This document shows, in pieces, positions 42,633-52,499 of a stretch of 64,000 bases of DNA. The notes beneath the pieces were generated by a model. That model made no database searches. It had not been told where the DNA came from and saw only the letters and a list, made by a program, of their open reading frames with translations. Position 1 is the stretch's first letter. The number at the start of each line of letters is the position of its first letter. Source of the DNA: Azophilus sp965220835 (GTDB lineage: Bacteria > Pseudomonadota > Gammaproteobacteria > Pseudomonadales > Azotimanducaceae). The stretch lies in the NCBI GenBank assembly GCA_965220835.1, contig OZ244842.1, forward strand, positions 434,001-498,000, in the 5' to 3' direction. The position numbers and the translations under genes were made by a program.

Positions 42633-42785
42633 TGTCTCGGCCAAGGGCTCAACGACTTCCAGCTTCGCCTTGGATTCGCTTGGATGCCCTGCGAGTTCTG
42701 GTCCTGGCGGCCGGGTCGCTCACGCGCGGGGAACCGATGCTCTCCCAAAAGTACCCGTCGCGTGTAAGGAGCGGTGCTGCGCGCC

Positions 42786-42890
42786 GTCCGAGGGTGCGCA
42801 CCTTCGGTGCTTTTCGATTCGCGTTGGGGTTTCGCTGGCGGAACACTAGGTTGGCATCGAGCGCCATTTCTCGCAGCGAGGGCGGGACGC
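42786..42890 (+). repeat. Dispersed repeat copy between MATE and RND genes
   Basis: CCGAGGGTGCGCACCTTCGG, then ATTCGCGTTGGGGTTTCGCT (shared almost exactly with the 57405 copy) and, further on, GCGAGGGCGGGACGCCCACG. The rest of the 42633-43053 gap shows nothing else. Confidence 0.6.
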
Positions 42891-43053
42891 CCACGAGCCA
42901 ACCTTGGTTCGGGCCAACTCCCCCGGCCGGGTTTCGCACAGTGTCGTGCGCGTACGGGATGAGCCCCCTGTCGCCGGAGACCGACGTGCGGTTGGCCCAC
43001 AGGCCCGTGGCCGCACGGAAGGTGGCTTTCCCCTTTGTCCAAGCGTGCCGGCG

Positions 43054-46000
43054 TCAGAGCTGGGTGGCTGGCTCCCCGACTTCCTGCATGCCTTGGGCGA
43101 TCGGGTCCCAGCCGAACAGGTCCTCCACGATGCGGTACAGCACCGGCACGTAGAACAGGGTGATGAAGGTGGCGAACAGCACGCCGTAGGCCAGCGAGAT
43201 GGCCATGGGCACGAACGGCGCCGTGGCGGGCGTCATGTTGCTCATCAGGGGAATCAGGCCGACGAACGTGGTCACCGAGGTGAGGATGATGGCGCGGAAC
43301 CGGGCACCGCAACTGGTCACCAGCGCTTCCTCCACCGGCATGCCTTCGCGGCGCCGGCGGTTGACGAAATCGACCAGCACCAAGCTGGCGTTCACCACCA
43401 CGCCGGACAGCGCCACCATGCCCAGCAAGGAGAAGAACATCATCTCAACGCCCATCACCCAGTGGCCGAAGATGGCGCCAACCGCGCCGAAGGGGATCAC
43501 GCTCATGATCACCAGCGGCTGAATGTAGCTCTTCAGGGGCACCGCCAGCAGGGTGTAGATGAGAATCAGCGACAGCAGGGCGCCTTGGGCCAAACCGCCC
43601 AAGGCGTCAAGGCGCTCCTCCTGTTCCCCGGCCAAGCCCACTTGGATGCCGGGAAACTTGGCCTTCAGCGCCGGCACCACGTCCCGGTTGACGCTGCGCA
43701 TCACTTCCTCCGGGGTGATGGCGCCGCGGTCCACCTCGGCGGTCACGTTCACCACCCGCTGCCGGTTGGTGCGCTGAATGGAGGAGTAGCCCCGGCCCAG
43801 CTCGAACTGGGCGACGCTGTAGAACGGCACTTCCTTGCCGCTGGCGGTGCGGATGTACATGTCCTCCAGGTTGCCGATGGACTTTCGCTCGTCCTCAGGG
43901 AAACGCACCATCACCCGCACGTCGTCCTCGCCACGCTGCACGCGCTGCGCTTCAGCGCCGTAGAAGGCGCTGCGCACTTGGCGGGCAAGGTCGCCCAAGG
44001 TCAGGCCTAGGTTGCGTGCCTCAGGCAGCAGGCTCAGCTTGATTTCCTGCTTGCCGGCGCGGAAGGTGTCGGTGATGTCGTACACGCCGTCGTATCGGGC
44101 CAGTTCGATGCGCAGTTCCGCGGCGGCCGTGCGCAGCTCATCCACGTCGGTGCCGCTGATCTTGTAGTTGAGGGGCTCGCCGGCTGACCACTGGTCGGCG
44201 TTGAAGCTCAGCTTCACGGCGTCGGGGATTGGCCCGGTGAGCTCCCGCCAGCGTTTGGCGATGTCCTTGGAACTTAGGTTGTCCCGTTGCCGCGCTGGCA
44301 GCAGTTCAATCACCACTTCAGCGAAATGGCTGCGGCCAGGCATCGCCGGCATGCCCGGTCCGTCGCGGGCCACGGCCGTGCCGATGCTGGTCAGTTGGTT
44401 GATGATGAGGTCGCTGTCCAGCCCGAGTTCGCGGGTCAGCTCTTCGTTTAGCTTGACGGCGCCGGCCTCGATTCGCCGCGCCGCCGCCACCGTCTGATCC
44501 ACCGAAACGCCTTGGGGCAGCTCCAGTTGGCCGTAGACGCGGTCGCCCTCGATGGCGGGAAAGAAGCCGAAAGTGACACGGCCGCTGAATATCAGCGCCA
44601 TGGCCAGAATCAGCACGCCCAAACCGACAGCGGCGGTGACGTAGCGCCATTCGATGGCTCGCCGCACTAACGGCAGATAGTGTCGAACCGCCAAGGCCTC
44701 AAGTCCATCGGCCATGCGGCCTTGAATGCCGTTCCAATGGTGGCGCACGCCTTTTCGGGAGCGGCTGCGCTTGCGGTGGGCCAAGTGGGCGGGCAGGATC
44801 AGCTGGGACTCGATGATGCTGAACACCAGCGCGACCATGACCACTATGCCAATGCTGCCGAAGAACTCGGTCATCATGCCTTCCACCAGCACCAACGGCA
44901 GGAAGGCGGCGACGGTGGTCAACACCCCGAAAATCACGGGAACGGAGACTTCCCAAGTGCCGTCGATGGCCGCTTGCACGGGCGGTTTGCCGATTTGCTC
45001 TTGGGTGTGGATGCGCTCACCCACGACGATGGCGTCATCGACCACTATGCCGAGCACCAATATGAAGGCGATGACCGTCAGGGTGCTGATGTTGATGCCG
45101 ATGTAGGGCAGGGTGGCGATGCAGCCGAGCAGTGCGATGGGTATGCCGGCGGCCACCCACATGGCCAGCCGCAGGCGCAGGAACAGCGCCAGGATGACCA
45201 GCACCAAGGCCAAGCCGCCGCCAGCGGTGGTGTTCAAGACGCTGAAGCGCTCCACCAGCTCCTTGGAGGTGTCGGTCCAGATGGTGGCGCTCAAGCCTTC
45301 GGGCAGAAAGCTGCGAAGCCGCTCCACGTAACCGTTGACGTCTTCGGCGATCTGCATGATGTCCTCGTCGCCGATTTGGGCCACTTCGATCACCACAGCC
45401 GGCTCGCCATTGAAGCGCGCGTACAGGTCGCCTTCCTCGAAGCCGTCGCGAATGTCAGCCACCTCTTGGAGCGTGACCCTAGTGCCGTCGGCGCGGGTCA
45501 GCACCACCACATCCGCGAACTCATCGCCCCGGTAGGCTTGGCCCTTGGAGCGGATGAGTATCTCGCCGCCTTCGGACTTGATGGTGCCGCCGGGCATGTC
45601 CAGCGATGAGTTGCGCACCGCCTGGGTGACGCGCTCAAGGGTCAGCCCGTGGCGCCGCAATGCGCGTTCGGACACCTCAATGGAGATTTCGTAGGGCCGC
45701 ACGTACTTGATGCCCACTTGGGAGATGCCGTCGATGGCGGCGATTTCGTTGCGCATCCGCTGGCCCCATTCCTTGAGGATGCCCTCTTCGGCGTCTCCGG
45801 AGAGCGCCACTTGGACAACTTTGCGGGATATGGAGAGCTTGGAGACGATGGGCTTTTCGGTTTCCACCGGAAAGCTGTTGATGCCATCAACGTGGCTCTT
45901 GATCTCGTTGAGCGCCACCACGTCATTGGCGTTCAGAGCCAGTTCCGCCATCACCCGGCAGGAGCCTTCGCTGGCGATGGAGTTGATTTCCTCGATGCCC

Positions 46001-46227
46001 TCAATGCCGTCGATGGCCTCCTCAACACGGATGCACACGCCCAGCTCCACTTCTTCCGGGGCGGCGCCCAGGTAGGGCACGGTGACCGACACCACCGGCA
46101 CCTCCATGTTGGGAAACTCCTCCTGATTGACGGTCAGCAGGGCCAGCAGCCCGCCGACGCACAGGATGAACATCAGCAGGTTGGCGGCGACCGGATTGCG
46201 GACGAACCAGGCGATGGCGGTGTGCAT
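43054..46227 (-). CDS. RND-family efflux pump inner-membrane subunit
   Basis: A proton-driven tripartite efflux transporter of 1057 residues. N-terminal TM1 is NPVAANLLMFILCVGGLLAL; the TM4 proton-relay pair is in LGIVVDDAIVVGERI; two large periplasmic loops follow TM1 and TM7; the last helices contain GMVALSGVVVNASLVLVDFV. It resembles the HAE-1-like pumps of environmental proteobacteria rather than the metal-specific CusA type. It follows its adaptor gene by 10 bp in an operon with a FadR-type regulator. No outer-membrane channel gene is present nearby. Confidence 0.94.
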   Translation of the reverse strand: MHTAIAWFVRNPVAANLLMFILCVGGLLALLTVNQEEFPNMEVPVVSVTVPYLGAAPEEVELGVCIRVEEAIDGIEGIEEINSIASEGSCRVMAELALNANDVVALNEIKSHVDGINSFPVETEKPIVSKLSISRKVVQVALSGDAEEGILKEWGQRMRNEIAAIDGISQVGIKYVRPYEISIEVSERALRRHGLTLERVTQAVRNSSLDMPGGTIKSEGGEILIRSKGQAYRGDEFADVVVLTRADGTRVTLQEVADIRDGFEEGDLYARFNGEPAVVIEVAQIGDEDIMQIAEDVNGYVERLRSFLPEGLSATIWTDTSKELVERFSVLNTTAGGGLALVLVILALFLRLRLAMWVAAGIPIALLGCIATLPYIGINISTLTVIAFILVLGIVVDDAIVVGERIHTQEQIGKPPVQAAIDGTWEVSVPVIFGVLTTVAAFLPLVLVEGMMTEFFGSIGIVVMVALVFSIIESQLILPAHLAHRKRSRSRKGVRHHWNGIQGRMADGLEALAVRHYLPLVRRAIEWRYVTAAVGLGVLILAMALIFSGRVTFGFFPAIEGDRVYGQLELPQGVSVDQTVAAARRIEAGAVKLNEELTRELGLDSDLIINQLTSIGTAVARDGPGMPAMPGRSHFAEVVIELLPARQRDNLSSKDIAKRWRELTGPIPDAVKLSFNADQWSAGEPLNYKISGTDVDELRTAAAELRIELARYDGVYDITDTFRAGKQEIKLSLLPEARNLGLTLGDLARQVRSAFYGAEAQRVQRGEDDVRVMVRFPEDERKSIGNLEDMYIRTASGKEVPFYSVAQFELGRGYSSIQRTNRQRVVNVTAEVDRGAITPEEVMRSVNRDVVPALKAKFPGIQVGLAGEQEERLDALGGLAQGALLSLILIYTLLAVPLKSYIQPLVIMSVIPFGAVGAIFGHWVMGVEMMFFSLLGMVALSGVVVNASLVLVDFVNRRRREGMPVEEALVTSCGARFRAIILTSVTTFVGLIPLMSNMTPATAPFVPMAISLAYGVLFATFITLFYVPVLYRIVEDLFGWDPIAQGMQEVGEPATQL

Positions 46228-46237
46228 GGGCGGTTGG

Positions 46238-47386
46238 TCAGGTGGTGGCGTGGTCGGCGACGGGATTCACGCGCATGCCCTCGATGGGCGTCTGCATGGG
46301 CGAAACGCAGACCCGCTCGCCCTGCTCAAGCCCGCCGACGATCAGCACGTCGTCCTGGTAGAGGCGCAAGGGTTCGACCTCGCGGAAGCGCAGCCGTTGC
46401 TCCTCGTCCACCACCAGCACGCGATTGCCGTTGCGCAGGGCGGTGCGCGGCAGCACGACGAGGTCATCCACGGTCAAGCCCTCGATGTCGGCATCCACGA
46501 ACAGGCCCACCGCGGGTGGCTCCGCATGGTCGCTGCTGTTGACTCGCGCCACCACGTTGACCATGCGGCTGGCGGTGTCAATCTGCGCCTCCGTGCGCAC
46601 GATGCGGCCGGACCATTGCAGCGTGCGCCCGGCGAATTGGGCGGAGAGGGTGACCCGGGGCTGCGCGTTCTCCGGCAGGATGCCGCGCTGGCCCAAGGGC
46701 ACGTTGAGAAAGGCCAGTTGGCGGTCTGCGATGGGCAGGCGAATTTCCACTTGGTCGCTGGCGTACAGCGTGGCCACGGACATGTTGCGCCCCACGAGCT
46801 GGCCGACGTCCACCGACTCGCTCTGCACCAAGCCGTTGAAGGGTGCCCGCACCTCGGTGCGCTCCAAGTCACGCTGGGCCTGGTCGAAGTTGGCGCGGGC
46901 GTCCTTGAGGACCGCTTGCTTGACGCGCAAGTCCTTCAGGGTGTTCTCCATCTGCGAGCGGCTGGCCAGCTTGCGCTGCTCCAAACTGCGCATGCGTTGG
47001 TGCTCGTAGCGGGCGTGGTCGTGCTCGGCTTCGGCCCGGGCCAGCGCCGCTTGGGCGCGCTGCAGGGCGGAGCGGTAGTCCTGGTCGTCCAGTTTCAGCA
47101 GCACGGTGCCTTCTTCAAAGTACCCGCCATTGACCAGCGCCGGGGAGATCCACACCACGCGGCCGGCCACTTCGGGAAACAGGGCGGTGACTTGGTTGGG
47201 CGCGACGGTGCCTTGGGAGTGCACGCGCAGTTGGATGGACTCCGGCAGCACGTCGAGCACGCGCACGGTGGGCGCAATTGGCTCGGGAATGTCGGGGTCG
47301 AGTTCCGGGCTGGTGGCCATGAGCGCCACGGCACCGAAGGTGGCGGCCAGGATGATCAGGCCGGGGAGCAGTATCTTGCGCTTCAT
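46238..47386 (-). CDS. RND efflux periplasmic adaptor (HlyD/MFP family)
   Basis: A 382-residue adaptor linking pump and outer-membrane channel. N-terminal anchor: KILLPGLIILAATFGAVALM. The lipoyl half-motifs are in TVAPNQVTALFPEVAGRVVW and APFNGLVQSESVDVGQLVG; the hairpin region is helical (ALQRAQAALARAEAEHDHAR); beta-barrel and membrane-proximal domains follow. Its ATG overlaps the stop of the regulator gene (ATGA), so the three genes are cotranscribed. Confidence 0.93.
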   Translation of the reverse strand: MKRKILLPGLIILAATFGAVALMATSPELDPDIPEPIAPTVRVLDVLPESIQLRVHSQGTVAPNQVTALFPEVAGRVVWISPALVNGGYFEEGTVLLKLDDQDYRSALQRAQAALARAEAEHDHARYEHQRMRSLEQRKLASRSQMENTLKDLRVKQAVLKDARANFDQAQRDLERTEVRAPFNGLVQSESVDVGQLVGRNMSVATLYASDQVEIRLPIADRQLAFLNVPLGQRGILPENAQPRVTLSAQFAGRTLQWSGRIVRTEAQIDTASRMVNVVARVNSSDHAEPPAVGLFVDADIEGLTVDDLVVLPRTALRNGNRVLVVDEEQRLRFREVEPLRLYQDDVLIVGGLEQGERVCVSPMQTPIEGMRVNPVADHATT

Positions 47387-48111
47387 GAGGCGGCGGCCTC
47401 CGGTAGGTTTTCGGAATGCCGGACGGCGGCCTCGATGGCCGGGGCCAAGGTGCGGGCGTGCAGCTCGGAGAAGTCGTCGAACACGTCCCGCATGACGCGC
47501 CGGTCCCGGTTGGCCAGCGCGCCCTCAAGCCGCTGGGCGATGCGGTTGAACGCCTCCACATCGAGTTGCACGTAGGGCTTGACGGCCTCCAAGGTGGGGG
47601 CGAATTGCTTGAACAGGCCGTGAGCGATGAGCTGGCAGACCAGGTTGCCGCTGGTGATCATGATGGTGCGCATCATCTCAATGCGGGCGGCGGCGTGGGC
47701 CTCGCTGTCCAAGTGGCCGTCAAGAAGCTGCCGCACATGCGCTCGAACGGCTTCAATGTCCTCCTCCCGGCCCCGTTCCACCAAGGCTTCGGCGGCCATG
47801 CTGAGCAGCCGCTCCACCACTTGGAAGATCTGCTCCAGCAGCTGGGCGTCCGGCACCTGGGTGGCAGCCAGCATGTGGCCGATGATGTCGAGGCTGGCCT
47901 CATTGATGGGCGCCACGCGAGCGCCGCCGGGCTGAATGTCCGCCACGCCCAGCTGCGACAGCCGGCTCATCGCCTCCCGCACGGCCCCTCGGTTGACGTT
48001 GAAGCGCACGGCCAGTTCCCGCTCCGACGGCAGCCGATCCCCCGCCCGATAGCGTCCGGAGAGGATTTCATCGGTAAGCGTGCCGGCCAGCTGATCTTGT
48101 TTGGCGCTCAT
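47383..48111 (-). CDS. GntR/FadR-family transcriptional regulator
   Basis: A 242-residue regulator. The N-terminal winged helix is IEILSGRYRAGDRLPSERE-like (read here as EILSGRYRAGDRLPSERELA) with VNRGAVREAMSRLSQLGVAD; the C-terminal FCD-type helical domain carries the effector site. It heads the RND operon and faces its own operator at 48141-48165, so autoregulation and efflux control by a small carboxylic acid-like ligand are likely. Most RND regulators are TetR or LysR, so a FadR-type one is less usual. Confidence 0.9.
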   Translation of the reverse strand: MSAKQDQLAGTLTDEILSGRYRAGDRLPSERELAVRFNVNRGAVREAMSRLSQLGVADIQPGGARVAPINEASLDIIGHMLAATQVPDAQLLEQIFQVVERLLSMAAEALVERGREEDIEAVRAHVRQLLDGHLDSEAHAAARIEMMRTIMITSGNLVCQLIAHGLFKQFAPTLEAVKPYVQLDVEAFNRIAQRLEGALANRDRRVMRDVFDDFSELHARTLAPAIEAAVRHSENLPEAAAS

Positions 48112-48140
48112 GCGCTTTTCGCCTTCCAGTTGCGCGTTTT

Positions 48141-48165
48141 TGGTATGACCATTTTGGTCTTACCA
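48141..48165 (-). promoter_or_regulatory. FadR-type operator, two palindromes
   Basis: TGGTATGACCA (48141-48151) and TGGTCTTACCA (48155-48165) both fit the FadR-subfamily consensus TNGTNNNACNA. They lie 30-54 bp upstream of the regulator start, and a further TTGGT follows at 48169. The close spacing suggests two dimers bound side by side. Confidence 0.85.
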
Positions 48166-48182
48166 AATTGGTCGGGGCAATT

Positions 48183-49358
48183 CTACGCACTCGAAGTGAT
48201 TTGTCCAGCGCTTTTTTTGGCGTGGGGCTGGCTAGAGTGCGTGTCGCGGATCCACTTCAGAAATGACGGGATGGGCGTTCGGCAGACGCCATCGGCGTCC
48301 TCGGAGAGGGCGCCGCGCCGCAACAGGGCGGCAACAAGTGAACCGGCCGCGTCCTCCGCCTGCTTCGCATCGTAACCGTCGTCCCGGTGTGCTCGGGTGG
48401 CCGCGACGTGCAATTGCGCAATGTTCAGGGCCTGCCTGTTCGCGAGGTCAACTAGGCCAGCCGCGCGGGGATCGTTAGCCAGCGGTCTGAAGCGGCCCTC
48501 GTAGTACGCCTCGCGCCGCGCCTGTGCCTTGTTCAGCACCGCCGCTGCGTCAAGATCGTCCTTGCGGCCTCCGGCCCGCAGCCATTCCTCGCCCAACGAC
48601 CGCAGGGCGGAGTTCAAGTGTTGCGGGAATCCCTGGCTGTCGGCGAGCAGGCGCTGGGCCAAGTTCGGCGGCGCATCTACAGCGAATGTCCGTTCGAAGT
48701 TGCGCAGCACGGCATCAGCGTCCTCAGGGGGCAGCGTGGAAAGGCCGATGCGATTCTCCGGCGGGATGCGCGAGGCACCTGCTCGCTCAAGCGAGTCACG
48801 CGTGTCATTCAAGCCGAAGAACAACGGAAAGACGGGCTGGCCCTGCGAGCCGGTGTGCAGGAAGTGGATGACCGAATCGTGATGGCCTTGCGCGACCTGC
48901 TGCGCCTCGTCGAGCAGCAGCAGGACGCCGTGCCGCTCGATTCCGTGCCGCTCGGCAAGCTCGCCCAAGAACTGGCCTGCAGCGTCGAGCTTGAAAGTTC
49001 CGAGCACGGCCTCGGAGAGGTTTTTCAACGTGGGCGCGACTCGCGCTCTGGCGCGTTGGTTCAACGCTTCGATGGACCGCAAGTCGTCGAGCGTTGCCTC
49101 GACGATCAAGTGATCGTCCCCACATTGGTCGGCGAACTGCCGCAGCAATGCCGTCTTGCCGATGCCGGGACAGCCAGTGATTGTCCGAATCGAACCCCGG
49201 ACTTCGCCGCGGCGCTCCCACATGCCGCGCATGGTCGCGACTTGCTCACGCAGCCAGTCCAATTCGGTGGCGCGCCCAGCGAATATCTCCGAACGGTCTC
49301 GATCGCCAGCGTCGGCAACGAATTCCTCAAGGGTGATCGGTTGTTCCCGGTTGCCCAT
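48183..49358 (-). CDS. AAA/STAND-type ATPase of unknown role
   Basis: A 391-residue ATPase. The Walker A loop is TITGCPGIGKTALLRQF (about residue 60), Walker B is GVLLLLDEAQQVAQ and the sensor region is PLFFGLNDTRDS. The C-terminal part is helical, with a winged-helix-like end (LVAALLRRGALSEDADGVCR). ATG 49358 (MGNREQPITLEEFVADAG) is chosen: the frame is open further upstream, but that part is a copy of the dispersed repeat. It is similar in plan to the ATPase at 59598-61178 but lacks a nuclease domain. Confidence 0.78.
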   Translation of the reverse strand: MGNREQPITLEEFVADAGDRDRSEIFAGRATELDWLREQVATMRGMWERRGEVRGSIRTITGCPGIGKTALLRQFADQCGDDHLIVEATLDDLRSIEALNQRARARVAPTLKNLSEAVLGTFKLDAAGQFLGELAERHGIERHGVLLLLDEAQQVAQGHHDSVIHFLHTGSQGQPVFPLFFGLNDTRDSLERAGASRIPPENRIGLSTLPPEDADAVLRNFERTFAVDAPPNLAQRLLADSQGFPQHLNSALRSLGEEWLRAGGRKDDLDAAAVLNKAQARREAYYEGRFRPLANDPRAAGLVDLANRQALNIAQLHVAATRAHRDDGYDAKQAEDAAGSLVAALLRRGALSEDADGVCRTPIPSFLKWIRDTHSSQPHAKKSAGQITSSA

Positions 49359-49420
49359 ACGCAGCGCCCACCATGGATACAGGCAGTGTATCAGTTTGGC
49401 GTGCCGCAATTTTTGCTGGC

Positions 49421-49446
49421 TCGAGGCCATCTTGCCCTCGCTTCGA
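49421..49446 (-). repeat. Dispersed hairpin repeat copy, minus orientation
   Basis: Read on the minus strand: CGAAGCGAGGGCAAGATGGC followed by CTCG, matching the CGAGGGCATCTTG block of other copies. It lies just upstream of the ATPase start, which supports the start chosen for that gene. Confidence 0.45.
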
Positions 49447-49484
49447 ATCAAGGGGCACCCACCCTCGCGCAGGTTGGCGTCGGG

Positions 49485-49550
49485 TTAGGCGATTCCGTTC
49501 AAGGCCTGTTCCGACAGCGTCAGCGAACGATCGATGCGCTCGTCTAGTTC
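49485..49550 (-). pseudogene. Stray 3' end of an APH-like kinase gene
   Basis: The frame ends ELDERIDRSLTLSEQALNG-I-A and a stop, matching the last residues RERIARSLTLSEQALNRIG of the kinase at 53582-54637. The DNA agrees in about 46 of 57 ungapped positions, in the same orientation. Upstream of this tail the frame has no similarity to the kinase. The two copies bracket a 4.0-kb segment with the helicase pair. Confidence 0.65.
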
Positions 49551-49559
49551 CTTGCCGAC

Positions 49560-50348
49560 CGTGCATATCTTGCTTGTGCAGCAGTTGACGAACTCCACCA
49601 TGCATTTGGCACTAACACACCCGGGCACAGGCTGGCGCGTTTTCGGCCAGTATCGGCGCCACTTCCCACTCCAGTTGCCGGCGCCGTCCTCTAACCACTT
49701 CAACGTTGTCACGCCCAAGGCTATCGACCGCGCCAGAACCCGTTGGGCCTCCACCTCGGTGTCACTCAAATGGCTCAGACAACTCGTCCGGGCGCTGGCT
49801 CTAAGGTGACTGCCTGAGGCTCAACAGCCTGCTCCCGGCTGCTTTAGCGCGCAGCGCATCGAGTGCCGTCACGCCGCCGATACCCCGCCGAGACCACTGT
49901 TGCCCCGCCGAAAGCGACGCGATTAGACTCCAGAACAATTCCGAGTCTGGACCGTGCCGATGGTGTCGCTAGACGGCCATAGCGCATCCCAACTCCTCGA
50001 TCGGATGCAGCATATGCACCGTGTGCGCTAGCATCGCCCTGGTGCCTAGGACGGTCATCTACGCATTGGTGAAGTCACAATCGACTTTCGGCGGTCTTGG
50101 GACTATCGTGGACTGCAGCCGTGCGTTGCAGGTGATGTTCTGGTCGCTAGGCATACTGTCACTTTGACCGGCTAGGTTGCTTCATCCCTCACTCACGACC
50201 AGTTTTGGTTTGGGAACCGGGGTGGAGGTCAAGAGTGCATGCGTCAGAGTGAGTGCGGCGTATCATGGACCCGAGCAGTTTGTGGATATACTTGACTATA
50301 GTGCCAAATGAGGTGAGGAGATAACGTGCGTATTTGGAGGAAGACAGG
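49560..50348. other. Non-coding stretch upstream of the helicase gene
   Basis: No believable gene; short frames exist on both strands but lack starts and sensible composition. The last 80 bp become AT-rich and include TTGACT at 50292 and GGAGG at 50337. No clear -10 at proper spacing was found. Confidence 0.4.
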
Positions 50349-52499
50349 ATGGCAATAGAGTTCGTCAGGGGTGCAACGCATAAGCCGGTAGCGGCGGACA
50401 GCCTCATCGATATTCTCGGTCAGCAGCAGAACTGGTCGGGGCGGTTGTACGTTGGGTATCCGATATCGCGCACATCGGCTGGTCCCCACCATATCGACGC
50501 CTTATGGATGTCGGAGGAAAAAGGTGTGGTTGCGTTCGACCTTGTGGAAGGCGTGGATGTCGGGGACTTCGAAGCACGACAGGAGGACGCGGCGAACAAG
50601 ATTGAAATCCGATTGCGGTCGGAGTCTGAGCTGGTGAGAAGACGGAAACTGCAGGTTGAGATTCACACCGTCACGTTTGTTCCACGTGCTTCGGGTGTGA
50701 GAAAGAGTCACGAGCAGGACTATCCAGTAGTCAACGCAAACTCTATTGTCTCGAAATTGCAGACATTCGCGTGGCCTGCGACAAACAACTCTCTGTATCG
50801 GAAAGCTCTGTCTGTATTCGACAAGGTTTCAAGAATACGAAGAGCGAAAGTGACGCGACACCCGACACGAGACGACTCGCTTGGAAACAGACTGAAGAGT
50901 ATTGAAGAGTCGGTCGCAACGCTTGATCAGCTACAGAGTAAGGCCGTGATGGAGACCGTGGAAGGTGTTCAGAGGATCAGGGGGTTGGCCGGGTCAGGCA
51001 AAACCATAGTGCTTGCGCTAAAGGCAGCGTACCTGCACGCGCAGAATCCAGATTGGAAATTGGTGGTGACTTTCAACACGCGCTCGCTTAAGTCGTTTTA
51101 CCAACGACTCATCCGGGACTTTCACTTCGATCAGACCGATCAGGAACCGGATTGGGAAAACATGAGGATAGTTAACTCGTGGGGAGCGCCCGGTGGTCCC
51201 GAGCGGGATGGAATATACTACGATTTCTGTAGGCGCAACGAACTTGCGTACTTTGACTATCGGGCGGCTAGGAGACGATTTGGTTCAAGTGCGCCGTTTA
51301 AGGATGTCTGTAGAGCGGCCTTGATAGAAGCGAAATCACCGAAGCCTGTGTATGACGCTGTGCTGATTGATGAGGCACAAGATCTGCCACCGGAGTTTCT
51401 GAGGCTGTGCTATGCATCCTTGAAGAAGCCGCAACGACTCGTGTACGCGTACGACGAGCTGCAGAATTTGGCCGGCGAGTCATTGCCGTCGCCCGAAGAG
51501 ATTTTTGGGTCGCCCAAAAGCAGTAAGCAGAGCACAGGATCTGAGGCAGAGCGAGATATAGTTTTGGAGAAGTGCTACAGGAACCCGAGACCGATTCTCG
51601 TTACAGCACACGCACTTGGTTTTGGCGTGTATAGACTCCCGCCTCCGGGAGTAAGCACAGGGCTCGTTCAGATGTTCGATCATCCTCACCTTTGGGAGGC
51701 AGTGGGATATCGGGAGCAGAGCGGGAATCTGCGTGAAGGAGAAACAGTGACACTGGCCCGTTCGGACGATACGAGTCCGAGTTTCCTTGAGAAGCACTCA
51801 GATATCACGGAAATAGTGAAATTCATCAAATTCAAAAGCGAGGAAGAACAAGCACAGTGGATCGCGGAGGAGATTGGGAGAAATTTAAAGGAAGATGAAC
51901 TGCGCTGCGAAGACATCATGGTCATTAATCCGGACCCGCTGACGACCCGAAACAAGGTCGGTCTTGCACGGGCGCTTCTGCTGGATGCGGGAATCCAGTC
52001 ACATTTGGCTGGAGTTGATACTGATCCAGATGTTTTCAACAGCCCAAGTGCAGATTCGGTCACGTTCACAGGTGTACACAGGGCGAAAGGCAATGAGGCG
52101 GCAATGGTGTACGTTATGAACGCCCATGATTGCCAATCTTCAGCGCTAGACCTTGCTAGGATTCGGAACAGGCTGTTTACGGCGATAACTAGAAGCAGGG
52201 CGTGGGTTCGCGTACTCGGTGTTGGGGAAGACATGCATGAACTCGCGAGAGAATATAAGAGACTGTTCAAAGCGGATTTTGAACTTCGATTTCGATACCC
52301 CACCTTGGAGGAAAGGCGCAATCTGAGAACAATTCACCGAGATATGACGAGTGCGGAGAAGAAGCGGATAGAAGGTCGTAACAGGAATTTGATAGATATT
52401 GTCAAGGATATTGAGGCCGGTAATATCGACATCGTTGATCTGGATGGGCAGGCGCTCAAAAGGTTGAAGCAGGTCTTGCAGAAGCGCGAAGGAATATGA
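50349..52499 (+). CDS. UvrD-like SF1 helicase / ATP-binding protein, possible NERD-type N-domain
   Basis: A 716-residue protein. The N-terminal region has IDALWMSEEKGVVAFDLVEG followed by charged helix, reminiscent of NERD/PD-(D/E)XK-like domains fused to helicases. Helicase motif I is RIRGLAGSGKTIVLALKA (near residue 212), motif II DEAQDLPPEF (near 340), and the motif V/VI region TGVHRAKGNEAAMVYVMNAH and LFTAITRSRAWVRVLG (near 572 and 607). Codon use is visibly richer in A/T (many AGA, AGG, ATA) than in its neighbours, suggesting transfer. The stop overlaps the next start as ATGA. A DNA/RNA helicase in phage defence is the likeliest role. Confidence 0.85.
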   Translation: MAIEFVRGATHKPVAADSLIDILGQQQNWSGRLYVGYPISRTSAGPHHIDALWMSEEKGVVAFDLVEGVDVGDFEARQEDAANKIEIRLRSESELVRRRKLQVEIHTVTFVPRASGVRKSHEQDYPVVNANSIVSKLQTFAWPATNNSLYRKALSVFDKVSRIRRAKVTRHPTRDDSLGNRLKSIEESVATLDQLQSKAVMETVEGVQRIRGLAGSGKTIVLALKAAYLHAQNPDWKLVVTFNTRSLKSFYQRLIRDFHFDQTDQEPDWENMRIVNSWGAPGGPERDGIYYDFCRRNELAYFDYRAARRRFGSSAPFKDVCRAALIEAKSPKPVYDAVLIDEAQDLPPEFLRLCYASLKKPQRLVYAYDELQNLAGESLPSPEEIFGSPKSSKQSTGSEAERDIVLEKCYRNPRPILVTAHALGFGVYRLPPPGVSTGLVQMFDHPHLWEAVGYREQSGNLREGETVTLARSDDTSPSFLEKHSDITEIVKFIKFKSEEEQAQWIAEEIGRNLKEDELRCEDIMVINPDPLTTRNKVGLARALLLDAGIQSHLAGVDTDPDVFNSPSADSVTFTGVHRAKGNEAAMVYVMNAHDCQSSALDLARIRNRLFTAITRSRAWVRVLGVGEDMHELAREYKRLFKADFELRFRYPTLEERRNLRTIHRDMTSAEKKRIEGRNRNLIDIVKDIEAGNIDIVDLDGQALKRLKQVLQKREGI

